Positions 12,738 to 27,030 of a stretch of 64,000 nucleotides of DNA are shown here, piece after piece. A program made the position numbers and the translations under genes. Origin of the DNA: Syngnathus acus (Eukaryota; Chordata; Actinopteri; Syngnathiformes; Syngnathidae). The notes beneath the pieces were generated by a model. It was not told where the DNA came from. It did not search any database and worked only from the letters and a program-made list of their open reading frames with translations. Positions within the stretch are counted from its first letter, which is position 1, and each line of letters starts with the position of its first letter. The stretch is from assembly GCF_901709675.1 (NCBI RefSeq), contig NC_051090.1, positions 8,511,842 through 8,575,841 on the forward strand. Direction: 5' to 3'.

Positions 12738-12882
12738 ATGCCTGACCTGGCAAAGCAGATGGCGGCAGAGGAGTGCCACAAGGTGCTGAACCAGGTCCAC
12801 TTGCACTTGGCCCACGTGCATGTCAACGAGAGCTCCAACAACTGTGTTAAAGTGCTTCCCAATTTAGACTTCCTTAAAGATG
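12738..12882 (+). CDS. Isolated exon-like segment, family not recognised
   Basis: An open segment of 48 codons plus one base follows ...CATCTGAG and ends at a good donor GATG/GTGAGG. It reads MPDLAKQMAAEECHKVLNQV and continues with a His-rich stretch HLHLAHVHVNESSNN, then VKVLPNLDFLKD. Third positions are rich in G and C while the flanks are AT-rich, which looks like real coding sequence. The acceptor side is only fair: the pyrimidine tract is broken by AAAA. I could not recognise the protein or find partner exons nearby. It may be one exon of a gene with very large introns, a relic of one, or chance. Confidence 0.38.
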
Positions 12883-14969
12883 GTGAGGATAAAATAGTAT
12901 AAAAGCCTCCAATACTTCAATTTGACAGTAGCACACAGCAGTACATTGGTAGCTTCACTTACGAGTGCAACAAATCACCAACTTTCATCCGGTGGATTTC
13001 TCTCGCTTTATTTAATAGCATTACAGTGTGTGGTACTTTGATGATTTTTTTTTTTCAACAATTAACAGCATAATGTTTTATACACTTACATGACAATTTG
13101 TTTAAAGCTTGAGTTTAAGCTAAAGTATTTCTTAAAAACCTATTTGTATATTATTTCAAAGTTTTAGAACGGTGAGAGCAATTTAAATGGGAAAATTTAT
13201 TTGAAATCAAAACAACATGAAGGTTGAACAGCCGGCCTCCATAAACGGATTACTCCGATGGTGGAGAACCTGCATTAGCTACGGCCGGTCTATTTGAGAG
13301 GTGATTTCAAGGTTTTGTTACACATAAAATATTACACAGCTTAGCACCTTCCTATCTTTCCAATGTAGTGGTGCCTTTCTGAAGCCTTTGTACAAAACAC
13401 TGAACATTCAAACCTGGTAATGCCCTTTACCTTCACCAGCTGAAAACTGTAACCTCGCACCTTGAGTATTCATCCGACTTCAGCCGAAATGAATGCATTC
13501 ATGAATGCGCAGTCTCCCTTGTTTTGCCTTCACCCTTGCCTCCTTCCAACTCTAATGTGCACATTAATTCCTTGTTGCCATCTGTCCCTTAAGCACATCC
13601 ATATATTGGTTTGTATGGGTGTGCCGTTAGTTCTCCGCTGTCGGAAATAAACATGGATGTGGTGCCAGGTGTGCTCTCAGCAGTGGCTGCGACCCCAAAC
13701 AGAAGTCTTTCTGCTGCATGACACAACCACATGACACATTTTCCCATCTGTGATTGCAGCCGTCTTTGATAACTTTTAATGACAGGAATGGCCTCTTAAG
13801 ATCCTTTTATATCACTTAAATAATATATGCAGTTTGAAATTGGGTTTTTGTAACAGCATAAAGAAGGAAGGGCTTTGGCACTGCTTAAAATATTTGCATG
13901 CATTTTGAATGATTGCGTCTCTTTGTAGTGACAGATGATTGTATGTTTCCACTTTGGTTCCCAGGCCGTGATCTCAGAAATTAACATACTAAGGCTGGTA
14001 AAATCTTTTTCTATGCAACAAGTGTCTTTTACTAGCAATTTGCCAAGTGAATAATTCACATAGCTCTTCCACCTCTAAAGACACCTATCTTATTCATTAT
14101 TTAGTTGCCTTTTCACTGGGGCAAGAGGGATGTTCAATTATTTAACAACAATATCGAGCACTGCAAGGGGTTAATAGGTCTTTTGCTGGCAGTGAGCACA
14201 AGAGGTAAAATGGAGAGTGGAGGTGATGACATGAGTAAAGAGTAGAAGATTTGTGATAAAGGTCTTGTGACCGAGAGAGCTTTTAAGCGGAAATTTTGAG
14301 TTTAAGCAGATCATGATCATATTAATCAGACTTGGTTTGTTCCTCTCAAGTGACATGCATCTCTTAATCTGTTACATTTATATGGATGATGATCTGCACT
14401 ATAATTGATCAAAAGCTATAATTTTTGTAATGTTGGCATTATCATCACTAATTGATTCTATGAGCCATAGGTCCTATTAATATTGCAGTGCGGGGTGAAT
14501 TAAGAATTTAACTGCCCATGGTCATTAGTCTGATTGATCAAGATGTAATAAATGATTGAGCTAGATTTAATCTAATCAAAGTCACTAAGGCTCTTGTTTC
14601 AAACCGTATATCGTCGTTGTTAGGCGGAAACCTCTTGACCAAATATGGTCAAATTTCTCAATTCTCACAATCCTTCTCCACCTCTTCTGCAATTGAAGTA
14701 CCCGCTGCTACCAGGTGCTGTTTGGACTATTTTAATCAATGCCAGTGTCATTTTTATAAATAATACAAGTTGAATATATATATACATATATTTATTTAAA
14801 TATATTTTTGTAATGAGTGCCCATTAGAATACTGTAATGGAGTTGAATACACCTACTTTAATGAATGCAGTCTGTTTCAAGAAGCTGATTCATAAATGAT
14901 GGTTAAAGCCAAAAATGAGGAAATTGCTGGAACCACATTGTGCCTTCTTTATACTGTTAGAAAGGTTAC

Positions 14970-14984
14970 AGCGCCCCCAGTTGG
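14970..14984 (-). promoter_or_regulatory. CTCF-like core motif
   Basis: The minus strand reads CCAACTGGGGGCGCT, close to the CTCF core CCASYAGGGGGCGC. A single motif match; binding not shown. Confidence 0.35.
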
Positions 14985-15030
14985 CATATAGCAAAAAAAA
15001 AAAAAAAAAAAACTGGTTGGACTTCATCTC

Positions 15031-15165
15031 AAAGTCAAAGTCAAGTCAAAGTCAGCTTTATTGTCAATCCCTTCATATGTCAAGACACACAAAGAAACCG
15101 AAATTCCGTTTCCTCCATCCCACGGTGACGAGACATACAAGTAGGCGACACAAAACAAAATCATC
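15031..15165 (+). repeat. Dispersed fish repeat with AGTCAAAGTC start
   Basis: It begins with iterated AAAGTCAAAGTCAAGTCAAAG, then CAGCTTTATTGTCAAT, GAAACCGAAATTCCGTTTC and CCACGGTGACGAGACATAC. I recognise this word order as a repetitive family of percomorph genomes. Its class (SINE or LINE tail) is not settled by the sequence. Confidence 0.5.
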
Positions 15166-18004
15166 TAACAAAGTCGTGGCTTGTAATGGTCACAGCCACC
15201 AGGAAAGCTTTTTTCTTTTCTTTGTACTGCACAATGTATGGACTTGTGTGACGTGACCATTATCATCAGTGATCTGAGATCTGTGGTTTCTGTAAAGAGG
15301 CTCAGCAGTGCCCGACTTGTCTCCCAAATATTCCATGTAATGAAGTCAATTTAATCTCAAATGCCATCAATAATTGCCATCAGATCATTTTCATCAGTTG
15401 AAATACATCAAAGAGCAGAGGAAATACTTTATCTTGTTTAATTAGTGAGACAAAAAAAAATCCTTTTTACCTTAACATTTGAATCTCAAGCGCTCCAAAC
15501 ATGAGCTCTCTTTGAGGCTGCTGCCTGCTTGCCTGTCATCCATGTTGAGGACACTTCTTGAGAGGCTGACACCTTTCTTGCTTGACATCTCCAGAGAAAC
15601 CTCACACGAGTTCATCCTAGGAAGTGGACACAATTGATACTCTTTACATCGGACTCCATTCAAAATTGAAACTAACAGGCGAGCAATCCAACAGACTCTC
15701 CACTCCACCACTTTCCTGACGTTTTTTCCTCTGTGCTGAAAAAGCAGATGGTAAACCTTGATAGCAGTACATTTGTCTGTCTGAATGTATATTTGTCAGC
15801 ACAGACTTGGAGTAGAATAAAAAAAAAAAAGTCATTGCAGAAAGAGGGGGGCCAACAAGTAAAATTTGCCCCAGGTGATGGTTTGAATAAACTCACACAA
15901 AACCTCCTGTCAGGAAAGTTGCATATCGCAGAAACACAGAGAAACAATGAACTAATTAAGATGAAGCTCTCGATGCAGGGTTCATCGCAAGTCCTTGAAT
16001 GGATGTTGGCCAGACTGTGGAATGAGCAGAGACAATTTTTGTTCTTATGAATTCAGATCAAGGGAGCTGTCATAGTCCGCCTTTGTTTATATTTTTTATG
16101 AATGTTTCCAATTATTACGTAGACTTTCACTGCAGTAAGAAGATGCATCCAATTTGTGTGAATTTTTGAGAAGACATGTTTCTTTCCAGAATGAGAGTGC
16201 CCCAGTTGTGGAAGAAACTCACATCATGACCTCAACCCATTTAAACACTGCAGGGAGAAGGACAAGGTGAAGTCTCACACCCCAGAATTTTGTAGATAGT
16301 CGTCTATGAAGAATATAACAATATGTACTGTCCTTCATTTTCACTTTTTGCTGGTCTTATAGACATGGTGCCTAATATATTTGTGCATAAAGAAAATAAA
16401 TATCATACAAAAGCTCATGTATTGTATTAGTCCCTCATAAAACGAAATCAGGTGAGTGCGCATTGGTGTTTGCATTCAAAACAATGTCCAGCAAATCGTT
16501 AAATTGAGCAAATAAACCCCGTGATTACATCTATAGACCCGATTTATCAAGAGGAAAGATGGATTTGGAATGCAAACAGCGGCATATGGTAAGCATTTAG
16601 AGATTATGCTCTGTTATGCATTACAGGTGTGTGAAAAGTAGAGAGGCGAGAATATGTACACAAATCTAATGAGCCCAGATTTGAATCTGAAGATAGAGTC
16701 TATGAAGTTTTCATGTGTAAAATTTTAACATCACCATTAAAATCTTTGAAATTAGTCAACCGGAATGCCGTATAGGCCACTTTGACTAAATAAAAAACTG
16801 CAGTTTGAGCAATGAACAGTGATATGGTCAAGTTTAGAGAAACTAAAGAAACTGAAAACTATTCTCAGATGTTATTGTAATAGAAAAGGGGAAGGCGAAA
16901 GATTTGAGATTTTTTTAGTGTGAATAGTTTATGCTAGTTTTATTCTTTTATTGTCTGAATGACTTTACCACAGTGTCCCTTAGAGAAGAGACCAATCTTT
17001 GGTGCACATTCAGCAAAGAGGAAGCATGAGTCACTAGTATTTGCTGAAGCAGAAAAAAAAAAAAAACGGAATACTTTTCTTGTTTCTATACAAGAAATGA
17101 AAAGCTTCGTGTAATGTCTTTCAGTCAACCTGATTTTCAGTACAGTAGTCCGCAAATGTCTCGTTGTTTCAAGGTACGTGAGCAAAATCGAAAACTGACA
17201 TAATAACTTGGATGAATTCTTAATGTAGTGAAACTGTGGATAAGTGTAATTATGTCTGTTTCAATTCAAACTGAATTATTAATTACACCAAGTTCAAAAT
17301 TAGCCTTGGTAGACCTTGAACAGATAAATATAGCATTCTACTAGAGCTACGTATTATGATGGCAGAAAAATGGGTGTTTACAAAAAAGAACCCTTGTGAT
17401 GAAAAGAGGAAAGCAAAGCATGGAAATGAATTGTAGAAATACTAACTCAAGAGGGAAACCTAAAAGTAATGGCTCCTTGTGGTGCATCTCCAGCTGTGGT
17501 TTGTCTTGTTGGCCTGGCGGGATTTAGCATCACTTCCCTGTCAGCGTTTTGTTTCCGGCAAGGAATTACATTTTGAAAGCACAAATACAACTGCATCTAT
17601 TATTTAAGAGAATGAAAGTATACAAATATTATTTTTGCAACTGAAAAAAAATATGCATCAATTTGGTTAGAGGGGCCTTTTTGTTGTGTGATTAAGTGGC
17701 GTTGCACCAGGGCTAGGGAAAGATTATAGCTCCGTCAAATATCTGTGTAGCTCCATTTTAGCCCCTAAGCATTTTAAGGGAGGATTTCAGTGTGAGCTAC
17801 GGTCAGCTAAAAGTCATGCTTTTTTACAGAATTTTGCCTCTGGCCCCAGAGAGGTCAGCAACAGCTCCACTTGGCACTAACATCCACTCAGCCGGGGCAG
17901 GCCTGGGAAATATACACAGGCTGTCTGTCCACTTGCTTCATGAGGTTCCTCACAAGTGACAGCTTTCCGTTCAGCAATCTGCAGCTGATTTGAATGAGAT
18001 TGTT

Positions 18005-18139
<135 letters not shown>

Positions 18140-18185
18140 CTAGCAGACTGAATTAGCAAAATATTTTCAGATTCTTGACTTCATC

Positions 18186-18217
18186 TGGCAATGAAAGTCG
18201 AGTGACTTTCATTGCCA
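18186..18217. repeat. Perfect 14-bp stem-loop beside the TG tract
   Basis: TGGCAATGAAAGTC is followed by a GAGT loop and its exact reverse complement. It begins 47 bases after the TG array. Function unknown. Confidence 0.9.
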
Positions 18218-21200
18218 AAAATAACACAAGTTCGCCGGACAGAGGGGGAGACGTCATCACAAATAATTTCATGAACTATAAATCATTTGTCCTCTTCAAT
18301 GATGTCCATCACCTGTCACATTTCCCAATTTTAATGTATTAGAGGGTGAAACAGTTTGCACATCGTTCACACATGAATTTGATCAACTGTGGACGGTTCT
18401 ACACAGCAGACCGGGCAATTTATCAAGGATGCAATTTGACGTGGCTTGCTATTTGTCTATTTTGAAAATCTTATTACGCTCATGACGCTAGATGACGTTT
18501 CTCTGAATATGCATGCTAATTATAAGAGATATGAGTCACACGGCATCTGAAAGATAAACCTCCCCTGGAATGAAAGCAACCACACCATAAACACAGCTGC
18601 TGGAAAATAGTAGACAGTAAGTTTGCATGCCCAATTGTGTATCTTAGGCAAACAGGCAGCCAAAGCTATTGTTTCGACATCGCAGTTGATCCAACCAACA
18701 TTGTAGACTGAAAAATCATGGATGACTTTGTTGTTTTAAGGATCTCACATATACGTACAAAACAAAGGCTTCAGGACTATTTGGTAGAACAGGCTCCAGA
18801 TTAGCTGTCTGAAATGTCTCAAACACTTTGTCAGCATGACTCATCTTTGCAACTGCTGGATGTATTGGCTGTCACTCTACAGGCACCGCTGCCATTTCTC
18901 TAGGTGGTGGAGAAAACCAAGATCAAGGCTCGCGTAACCAAGATGGATTTAAACGGCTGCTACGTGAATAAAAGTCAAGTCTGATTCGGAGAGATCAAAG
19001 AAGAGTTCAAAACCTTTCGACTTTTCTTAGGAACAAGGAGCAAATCTAGAGAGACCTTGTATTGTCTTCTACTCTGGTGTTCAAGGGCTACACTCACTTT
19101 GAGATACTTGTTTGCTTGGGCCACGACCATGAAAAGGTGAAGGTTGGGGAGTAACCGGGCAAATTTACAACTTGGAGCAACCATTTGGGGTCAGATGTTG
19201 ATGACAAGTTTTTACATTTTGTTATAGCAACAAGGGAGGCAAGAGATTTGTCCGTATTCGGCAGGTCTGTGTTGGCAATGATGGGTTACCCTTTCCAAGC
19301 ATCTTCGGCTTAGGAAATATAATGCATGATCAAGCCCCTTCACACAAACAAGACTTTCTGTAGGGGCCCATCTTGTTTGCACCTTCCATTGTAGCTGATA
19401 ACTTGTCCTTGACAAACAAAATGTTCGCATAAAAGCACAGCTAGATCTTGTCAAATTGCAAATACAATCAAGCCACCTTAGGTCAGCCTCACAGCTTTAT
19501 AAAAACAATCTGTAAAACTGGCCACCGTAAAAGATCTTGCAGAGTGCAACACAATCCAAAATATATGAAGATCCTCCCTTCTTTCTCTCTCTTTCTCATG
19601 CTTCATTTCAGAAAGGATTTCTGGTGTTCATAGACATCTCTTTCTCCCTTCCACTCTTTTCATCTTTTTTTTTTTTGCCATGAAGAGGTTCCTGACAGGC
19701 AGTAAAAGAGCTGCTCAATTCCCCCAAAATCGGACCGATGTATTCTGTCACGATTGGTTAGTTTGCTATCCTTTTTCAGTTATTTGCTCCAGTTTTAAGC
19801 CTCTGCGTGGCGATTCCTCTAAACAGGCAAATATTCCCTTCCCACATAAAAAACTTTTTTTTTTTAATACTTCGATTTTATGCATGAGCAAGCAACTTCA
19901 AATCAAGTGAGACAATAGCAGCACCACGGAGCAGCAAGAACAAAGCTGCATGATGAGAAACCGACGACGCTCCCCTTAAAAACTGTGAAATCCTCAATGT
20001 CCTGTGAATTCAAGTGCAACCTTTCATCAGGCCCGTGAATATTTTCTAGCAGAAAGCTTCAAAAGACTCTCAGGGGGGTTGTTTGTTGTTTTTGTTACTA
20101 TTTTATTTGTCATTTGGCTTCCCTTTTGGACCTGAGCTCGAGCTCCATCGCTACATACAGCACTTTTGTTCTTTGGTCTTTTGAGTCAAGTTATGAGTGG
20201 TGGTCCATTGAGAAGAAAACCCTGGAGCCAGAGACATCACATTTCTAATTGTTATTTTGTGTTTGTTCAGTGGAGTTGCCAAGAAAAACAAGATGGGATA
20301 TATATGGGACATGACATGAACCGCCACAAATCCGCCAAATGCGACTAACTTTCATGCGGGTAGAATTGCCACTCTGACTAGCCACTTTGGCTAGCCCAGT
20401 TTATATGTATTGTGGCGATGGTGAGTCATAAAGATGACAAAGAGGCACTGTTATTTCTGTGAGGCACATGGAAAAGGACGTTTCACCATGCTGGAACTGT
20501 CTATATTAGTCGTCATCAAAAGTCGCTTTTTTGTGTTTATTAAATGTCAATTGCTGTTGTTTCTATTGTTGGTGTACTCAAGTGAATTTCTTTATTTAAC
20601 CAAGTTGTAAAGCAAGTAAAACCAAACTGATTCATTATTTAGAGAACCTACTGATGCCCACTCATTAAAATGACACATTAAAAGACAACTACATTGTCGT
20701 TTTGGAATATTTTGCCTTTACAAACTTCATCCCGCAAGCATTTGAACAACAATTATAAAAACCACACCTAAAGACAAAACATTCAGTCGCTCATTATCAG
20801 CATAAAAAAAAGTTAAACTAAGGTTACAACAATAATTTACACTACCTGTCACCCTTGATCTCTCCCTTTTAAAATGCATGTATCGAATATGGATAATCTA
20901 CAGTGCTGCTGAGTCAGCAATCGGCACTGGTTTATAGCCAAACACAATCAGGGAAGACAAAATGCTGATGGAGTGAGAAAAAAGAAGCTGTGAGCTTGGG
21001 TACATTTTGATAACAGAAACAGAAATGCTGAGTGAGCTGGTGATCACTTAAAAAAGAATGCCAAAATCAGAAAAATGTTAGGATTATTATTGTTCTCTAT
21101 CGCTGAAGACACTGTACAGAGATAATGATTATGTCATCTTAATTTACTCGTTAATTCACTGTTACAGTGGCAACAAATCCAAACTGTTTGGTCACTTTTA

Positions 21201-24200
21201 ACTCACAATGCTGACAGTAGACATCCAGGATCAAATTTGAGTAACATTTGCCTCAAGTGCCGACAATGCTTTAGAAATTTTCTTCCACTTTGCAACCGAT
21301 ACACTAACACACATTTTGATACTTCCTAATCTTTAAAGGTTCTTGATGCTTATATCGTACATTTAACACTTCCCCGAGGAGCATCGGCCGGCAACCGTGT
21401 CCCGCCAGGTGATCTTACATCAACACCTTGCTTGGTCGACTGGAAATGAACTTACATTTCGTTGTGGGAGGAAAACTTACACGGACCCACAGGGCAGAGT
21501 AAAAATGTCAATCAATGCAAGAGAACCGGCCATTTTAAAAGAGCTCTTTCATTGATGTATGAAGTAACCTCATTTTGCACTTTATATTCTCTGACAATGC
21601 GGGCACCAAAGTAGAACACTTTCTTAGTTTTTACTCAGTTGCGGTGATGGAGGTGAAGATCATCTGACCCTTGCAGCATAAAGGCTACTTCTATCTTTTA
21701 TTACTACAGACACATAAAGATAACAAATCCAACCACAAAGTCTAAAATAGAGTGCTTGTAATGAAAGATTTAAGGTGTTTGTATGCTCCCTGTTAAGCTC
21801 AAGAGTCAAACGTCTCCTTCAGTGATCTCTCTCAACTGGTTTAGTGCCCTCAGTTTTATTGCTTCTATGAATTGTTTCTAGGGTGATTCAGTCAAAGATG
21901 TTCACACATAAAAACATTATTTTTATTCCTAGGACGTTTTACTTCATGGTTCAAGGGGGACTTACTGACTTCTCGGTCTTATACTTAAGGGAAATGCTGC
22001 GGGGTGGTCGATTGGGGAGCAGTGCAAAAAAAAAAAAACAGGACTCACTTCACAACAAAAGCAATATTTGTGAGAACAGCATGAAAGCAAAATATTCCTC
22101 TGGATCTAATTCACTGCAGTGTCCCCAAACAAGTTGCTTAAACTTTGGATGCACTCTTTCCTTTTTAAGTCACAAATAAAAATAATCAATGTTTCCAAAA
22201 AGAATACAACAAAGTTCTATAGTTTTAACTTCCAATTTGTTTGTTAGACTGATGATTAATTTATTGGAGAAGGCCAGAGCTTCTCTGGAAAATTAAATAC
22301 AAATGATAGAATGGCACAAAGATTTCAAAACTGATTGAGAATTATGATTGATTGACCAAATGGGCCCACAAAAACCCTTTTATGTATGCATTTTTGTTTG
22401 TTCGTCTTTCCCATTTAAAGTTACTCTTCACTAGATGTCAGGAGTTCAAAGGTGAACGGTCTGAGCCATGTCCAATAAAATCTACCACGACTTCCTGAGA
22501 GGAAAGCTTTGACCTGACCTCAAGTTCTTTTTGAGCTTGCCAGGCACTTTACACATTCTACACATAGATCTTATTCAGCCATCAAACTACTGTCTCCTGA
22601 CTGTATTTACGCCTGTGTAATTACTAAAACCAGATGACAAATCGTTGTCAGAGGGTAGAAAGATGGGCCGCATCCTTGAGTCTGTTGGACTGTTCATCAC
22701 AAATGTACAATGCGGTAGTGCCAAAATGCACTCACTCGTATAGATTCCTCACGCAAGGACAAAGACATTGCAAATATTGCAGTACTATTACACAGCCACA
22801 ATTTAACAACAAGGCAGTTTTGACTGGAGAAAAAATCTTGTATTGGCACATTCCCTGAACAATAATAAAGTATCAGGACAAAAGATTGGCCATTACACAA
22901 TCATACAGGAAGTTAAAAAGTCAGGCTTAAAATGTTTCAGGTAATCCTTCAACATTAAACTCAACCAACTCTGCATTTATGCACATTCATGTGCACAAAA
23001 GCACAGGTAGAGAAATAACTGTTTGGATTAGCAATTATTTAACGTAATGCTAAACAACCGTACTGCAGCCACAACTTGACTTAAGAGTGCCCAACATGAG
23101 GGAACGTAGGAGCAAGGCAGACGGTTAAACATAATACATCATTTGATATAATCAATTCAAAACATTACGGCTGTCATACCAAATAGGTATTAATATAAAA
23201 AATGTGTTAAGTTTGTATCCATAACGTCATGGGTGCCAGATGTTTCTGTTATGGTGGTAGTGATGCAAAGCCTACCGTGCAGTCTCTGCTATGAGCTTGG
23301 CAAACTGAATTCAGGCAGTTTTGACTTAGATAGTCAACTGTAACCCATCCATGACATTGCAGGAACTAGCTCATAAACCCATCATAATCGCGTCACTGCT
23401 GTATTATTTCAGCTGCGAAGGTCATACGCAGGAGAGCGGAGATGTGAAAAACAACAGTGGACCGGATCAAAAATTGTAAAGGTCTGTGCCAAAAGACAAT
23501 ACACCTCTAGATAGCTTTCACTTCCCGGGCCATAGACATTGATTATTACCAGTCACGTGATTGACGATTTACTTGTCATTTATGTGGCCATGAAGAATTC
23601 ATATGTACAATAATGGAAAAATAATTAAAAAATATTTGAAAAAGAATGCACTTTGACAAAGTTATTTTTATGTGCCTTTTTAAATAAAAAGTTCTGTTGA
23701 GCATCACACATCACATATGTGATTACAAAGAGAAAATGAGGAAATATAAGCAGGCTTCTTTTGAATCTATTTGCATTCAATCAAATGCAAAATATTTACC
23801 GGTGGCCTTTTAATTTGCTGCTTGGTTTCAGGAAATCTAAAAGTTTAGACGGCCCTTTGTTTTATTGCTGTTATGGTTCAAGGAATTCATCAGCCTGGAA
23901 GATTATTAGTTCTGCTTCCAGAAACATAATGCACAGTGTTGGCTATTGGAATGATAGGTAATCTATTTTATGATGAAATATTGTCTTCTGACAATCTCGC
24001 AATTCTGTCATGACATCAGCAACGAAGAGGACGGGTTTCATTATGTCAAGTTTGCAAGCGAAATTACATGTCGTCATTCACATTGTACATATTTGCCCAT
24101 ATTGACCCGCCATTGTGTAAGATTTTAACACATATTGTGAGGAGATAGATAAAAACAGCTAAGATAAAGTAAAAAAAAAAATAAATGGTGGAAATTATGA

Positions 24201-25159
24201 TTGGCTGGTAACTTTAGATAGTCACCAGCCACGCAGTTAATTCTGAACCTGGATGATAACCAAAGAAATATGTATAGGGGCTTGACGCTGTCATTCCATA
24301 AGGTCTAAACTTGAGCTACATTCTAACACATGCAGTTTATGGACTTTACAAACAATAAAGCGGAATGAAACACAATTTAAAATAACCCTACAGCTCCTGC
24401 TGGCCCCATAAAATGGTATGCGGGCTGGATTGTGTCTGCGGGCCTTTTCTATTTGACGTCTCTTTTTTGAATTACATGTTAAAGCAGTCATGTAAGTCAG
24501 ATTGAATTTCCGAAAGCTTTTTTTGCAAATTTGAAAATTGGTGGCTGCAAGTAGGTGCATAAACATAGTAACCAGAAGATTAATTTAGAGGATGGGAAAC
24601 AGTAGATTAAATAATCACCAAAAATGCAAATTGATCAATTCCGACAGTCTCTTCCTCCACAGCGTAGTTTATGCTTGCTGGATACAATTTTGCTTAACAC
24701 TTAAATACAAACTGACGTTTCATGCACGGGCCTCACTGTTAATTGCAACAGCTGCAGGCTAATGTTGACTAAGAGTACATTATTAAGCTCTCTGCCCGTG
24801 AATGGCTGCACTGTATGAACAGCAGTCTCATATGTCAATCTACAGGGGCAGTTTCTACTTAGCCACTAAGCCTCATCATTGTTACAGTTGCTACTGTTGG
24901 ACAGGAGACACGCTGCCTGCCTGCTGGGTGTGTGCACATTTGTGTGCATGTGTGTGCATGATACGCTCATGGGCACAGTTGTACATCAGCACTGTTCAAA
25001 TGCTCATATCTAAAGGTTCCACTTTCCACTAAGTGTGTTTTGGCAGAAGATCAGATCTTACGCCAACAACAACAGGACCTCAAGTTTTAGAGCCAAGTCA
25101 CACAGTGTCCCCCTTTAATTCCCCATGATCCACCCTGACTCCAGACAGGTGATCCGTGT

Positions 25160-25213
25160 GCGTGCATGTGTGTGTGTGTCCGTGCATGTGTGTGTGTCTG
25201 TGCGTGTGTGTGC
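25160..25213. repeat. Imperfect TG/TGCATG simple repeat
   Basis: Alternating TGTG, CGTG and GCATG words form a degenerate purine-pyrimidine tract. Confidence 0.85.
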
Positions 25214-26074
25214 ATGCTATGCCCAACTCTTAATCAAAAGTATACTTCAGCGCTCTCGCTCATAGAGCATTCGAGGTTCATTTTCCTATTGGCCGATCAC
25301 TCTTTACAGTAACCAATGAGGTAAGTCTGTCATAGAACCACTTTTGGGCACTTCGTCTCTCAGTGGGAGAGTACTGAGGATTGGATATCAAAACAAGGCC
25401 ATTTTGGTACTGACATCAGTCAATGTGTCAACATGTAATGCACTGCTAGTGTAGAATTATCTTATAGAGTCTTTGCATTGCAAATCTGCATTTAGCTATT
25501 AGTAGTTAAGTGTCACCCATAGTGTGACGTTTCCAAATGTCTTCACCATTACAGATAAAATGTAAAATGTTGCTATGTATAGAGGGGCTCGCCATATGGG
25601 CTCCAGCTCCCCACGACCCTAACAATGTGAGTAGGGTTGTAACCATACACCAAAGTGAAGATTATATTCATAATAATATATTGTTTTTAAATTATTTCAT
25701 TGAGAACAATTATGTATTATTCGTGCAATTTATTAATGATGAATAAATGGGTCAATGCAGACGGTGCATGTGTTCCATGCCCCACTTAAATTTAATTTTA
25801 AAATAATTAAAGATGGTCTGGGACACTGTTCCATCTCTGTTCCCACCTGGGAACTGCGTCAACTGATTCAATAAAGAACTCTTGTAGCAAAGAAGACATA
25901 ACTTCTCATATTTACCCTTCAATTAAGGTTGTCGCTTTGGTAGAGTAGTTTAGTTACTTCAGTGGTTTGGTTTGGTTTGGTTGTTGTGAAATAAAAATAA
26001 AAAAAGCTAATATGGTACTTGAATTTGGCTTTGTGAGTTACTTTAAATTCCTCCAACAAGTGCAAAACAACTGA

Positions 26075-26133
26075 AAGTAAAACTATACAGCCCACGTTTG
26101 TCCATTTTCACTATTCACTGTATAGTTTTACTT
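26075..26133. repeat. Perfect 16-bp inverted repeat with 27-nt loop
   Basis: AAGTAAAACTATACAG at 26075-26090 pairs exactly with CTGTATAGTTTTACTT at 26118-26133. The stem is too short for a typical microRNA precursor. It may be a miniature element remnant, but no target duplication is clear. Confidence 0.85.
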
Positions 26134-27030
26134 ACCACTACTTTCCAAACTCTTCTCCACATTGATACACTTTGTATATGACAGCCATGCTGCCTTTCTC
26201 CCGACCTTTGGCAAGAAAGTGAATAAATACATCTCCAAAACGATGAAATTATTCCTTAAATGGTGTCAGAAAAATTAACCTTGTTCTGTTCTGTTAAGAT
26301 GATCATCCAGCATTCACTATTAATATTATGTACAGCAAAATTGCAGTTGGCCTGTCAGAGGATGTGTTACATTACCTGAAAGTACTTTCTTGTTTAAAAT
26401 CTTTCCAGATGTGGAAGAGAAGCTGAGCTGCATGGGGGCTTTGGCTTAAGCTCATAATGTTCTCTCCCAAACCCTGAGTCTTTTTGTTTTTAAAATAGCT
26501 TCAACTTAGTGTCATTTCCCATGAGTCTCTCTGCCTGGAACGGCAAACACAGAGCAACAGTTACAAAACATAGCGTGGAGACTCTATGAATTATAATAAC
26601 GATTTGAAATGGTTTGGGAAAGCGCAGTCTCAGCAGGCCTCACAGCCAAACAATCAATCACAGCACAGCGAGATGAAGAAGACGGCAGGAAAATGATGAG
26701 AATGATGATGATGAGGAGGAGGAGGTGAGTTGGAGAAAAATAAGCAAAGGGGGATTTTGTATTTCAGGGGTTGAGAAAGCAAAGGGCAAAACACATGAAT
26801 GAAAGCTTCTACTCGTCTAATAAAGGTTCAACTTACCACATAATGTACAGACAGCATCGTTTCCTTTTGGGGTGTACAAAGGATAGTTCTTCAAATTTTA
26901 TCCAAATACGTCGGCTGGGTTCCGGCCACTGTCAGAAAAAGATACAATGGTGTAAAATACACAGTATTTAATATTCAACAGGCGAATCAAATAATGAATC
27001 AATACTCTGGTTACCCCTGGAATTTAACTA

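Noticed and set aside
24202-24231. 8-bp inverted repeat TGGCTGGT...ACCAGCCA
   Set aside because: Too short to stand out from chance in 64 kb.
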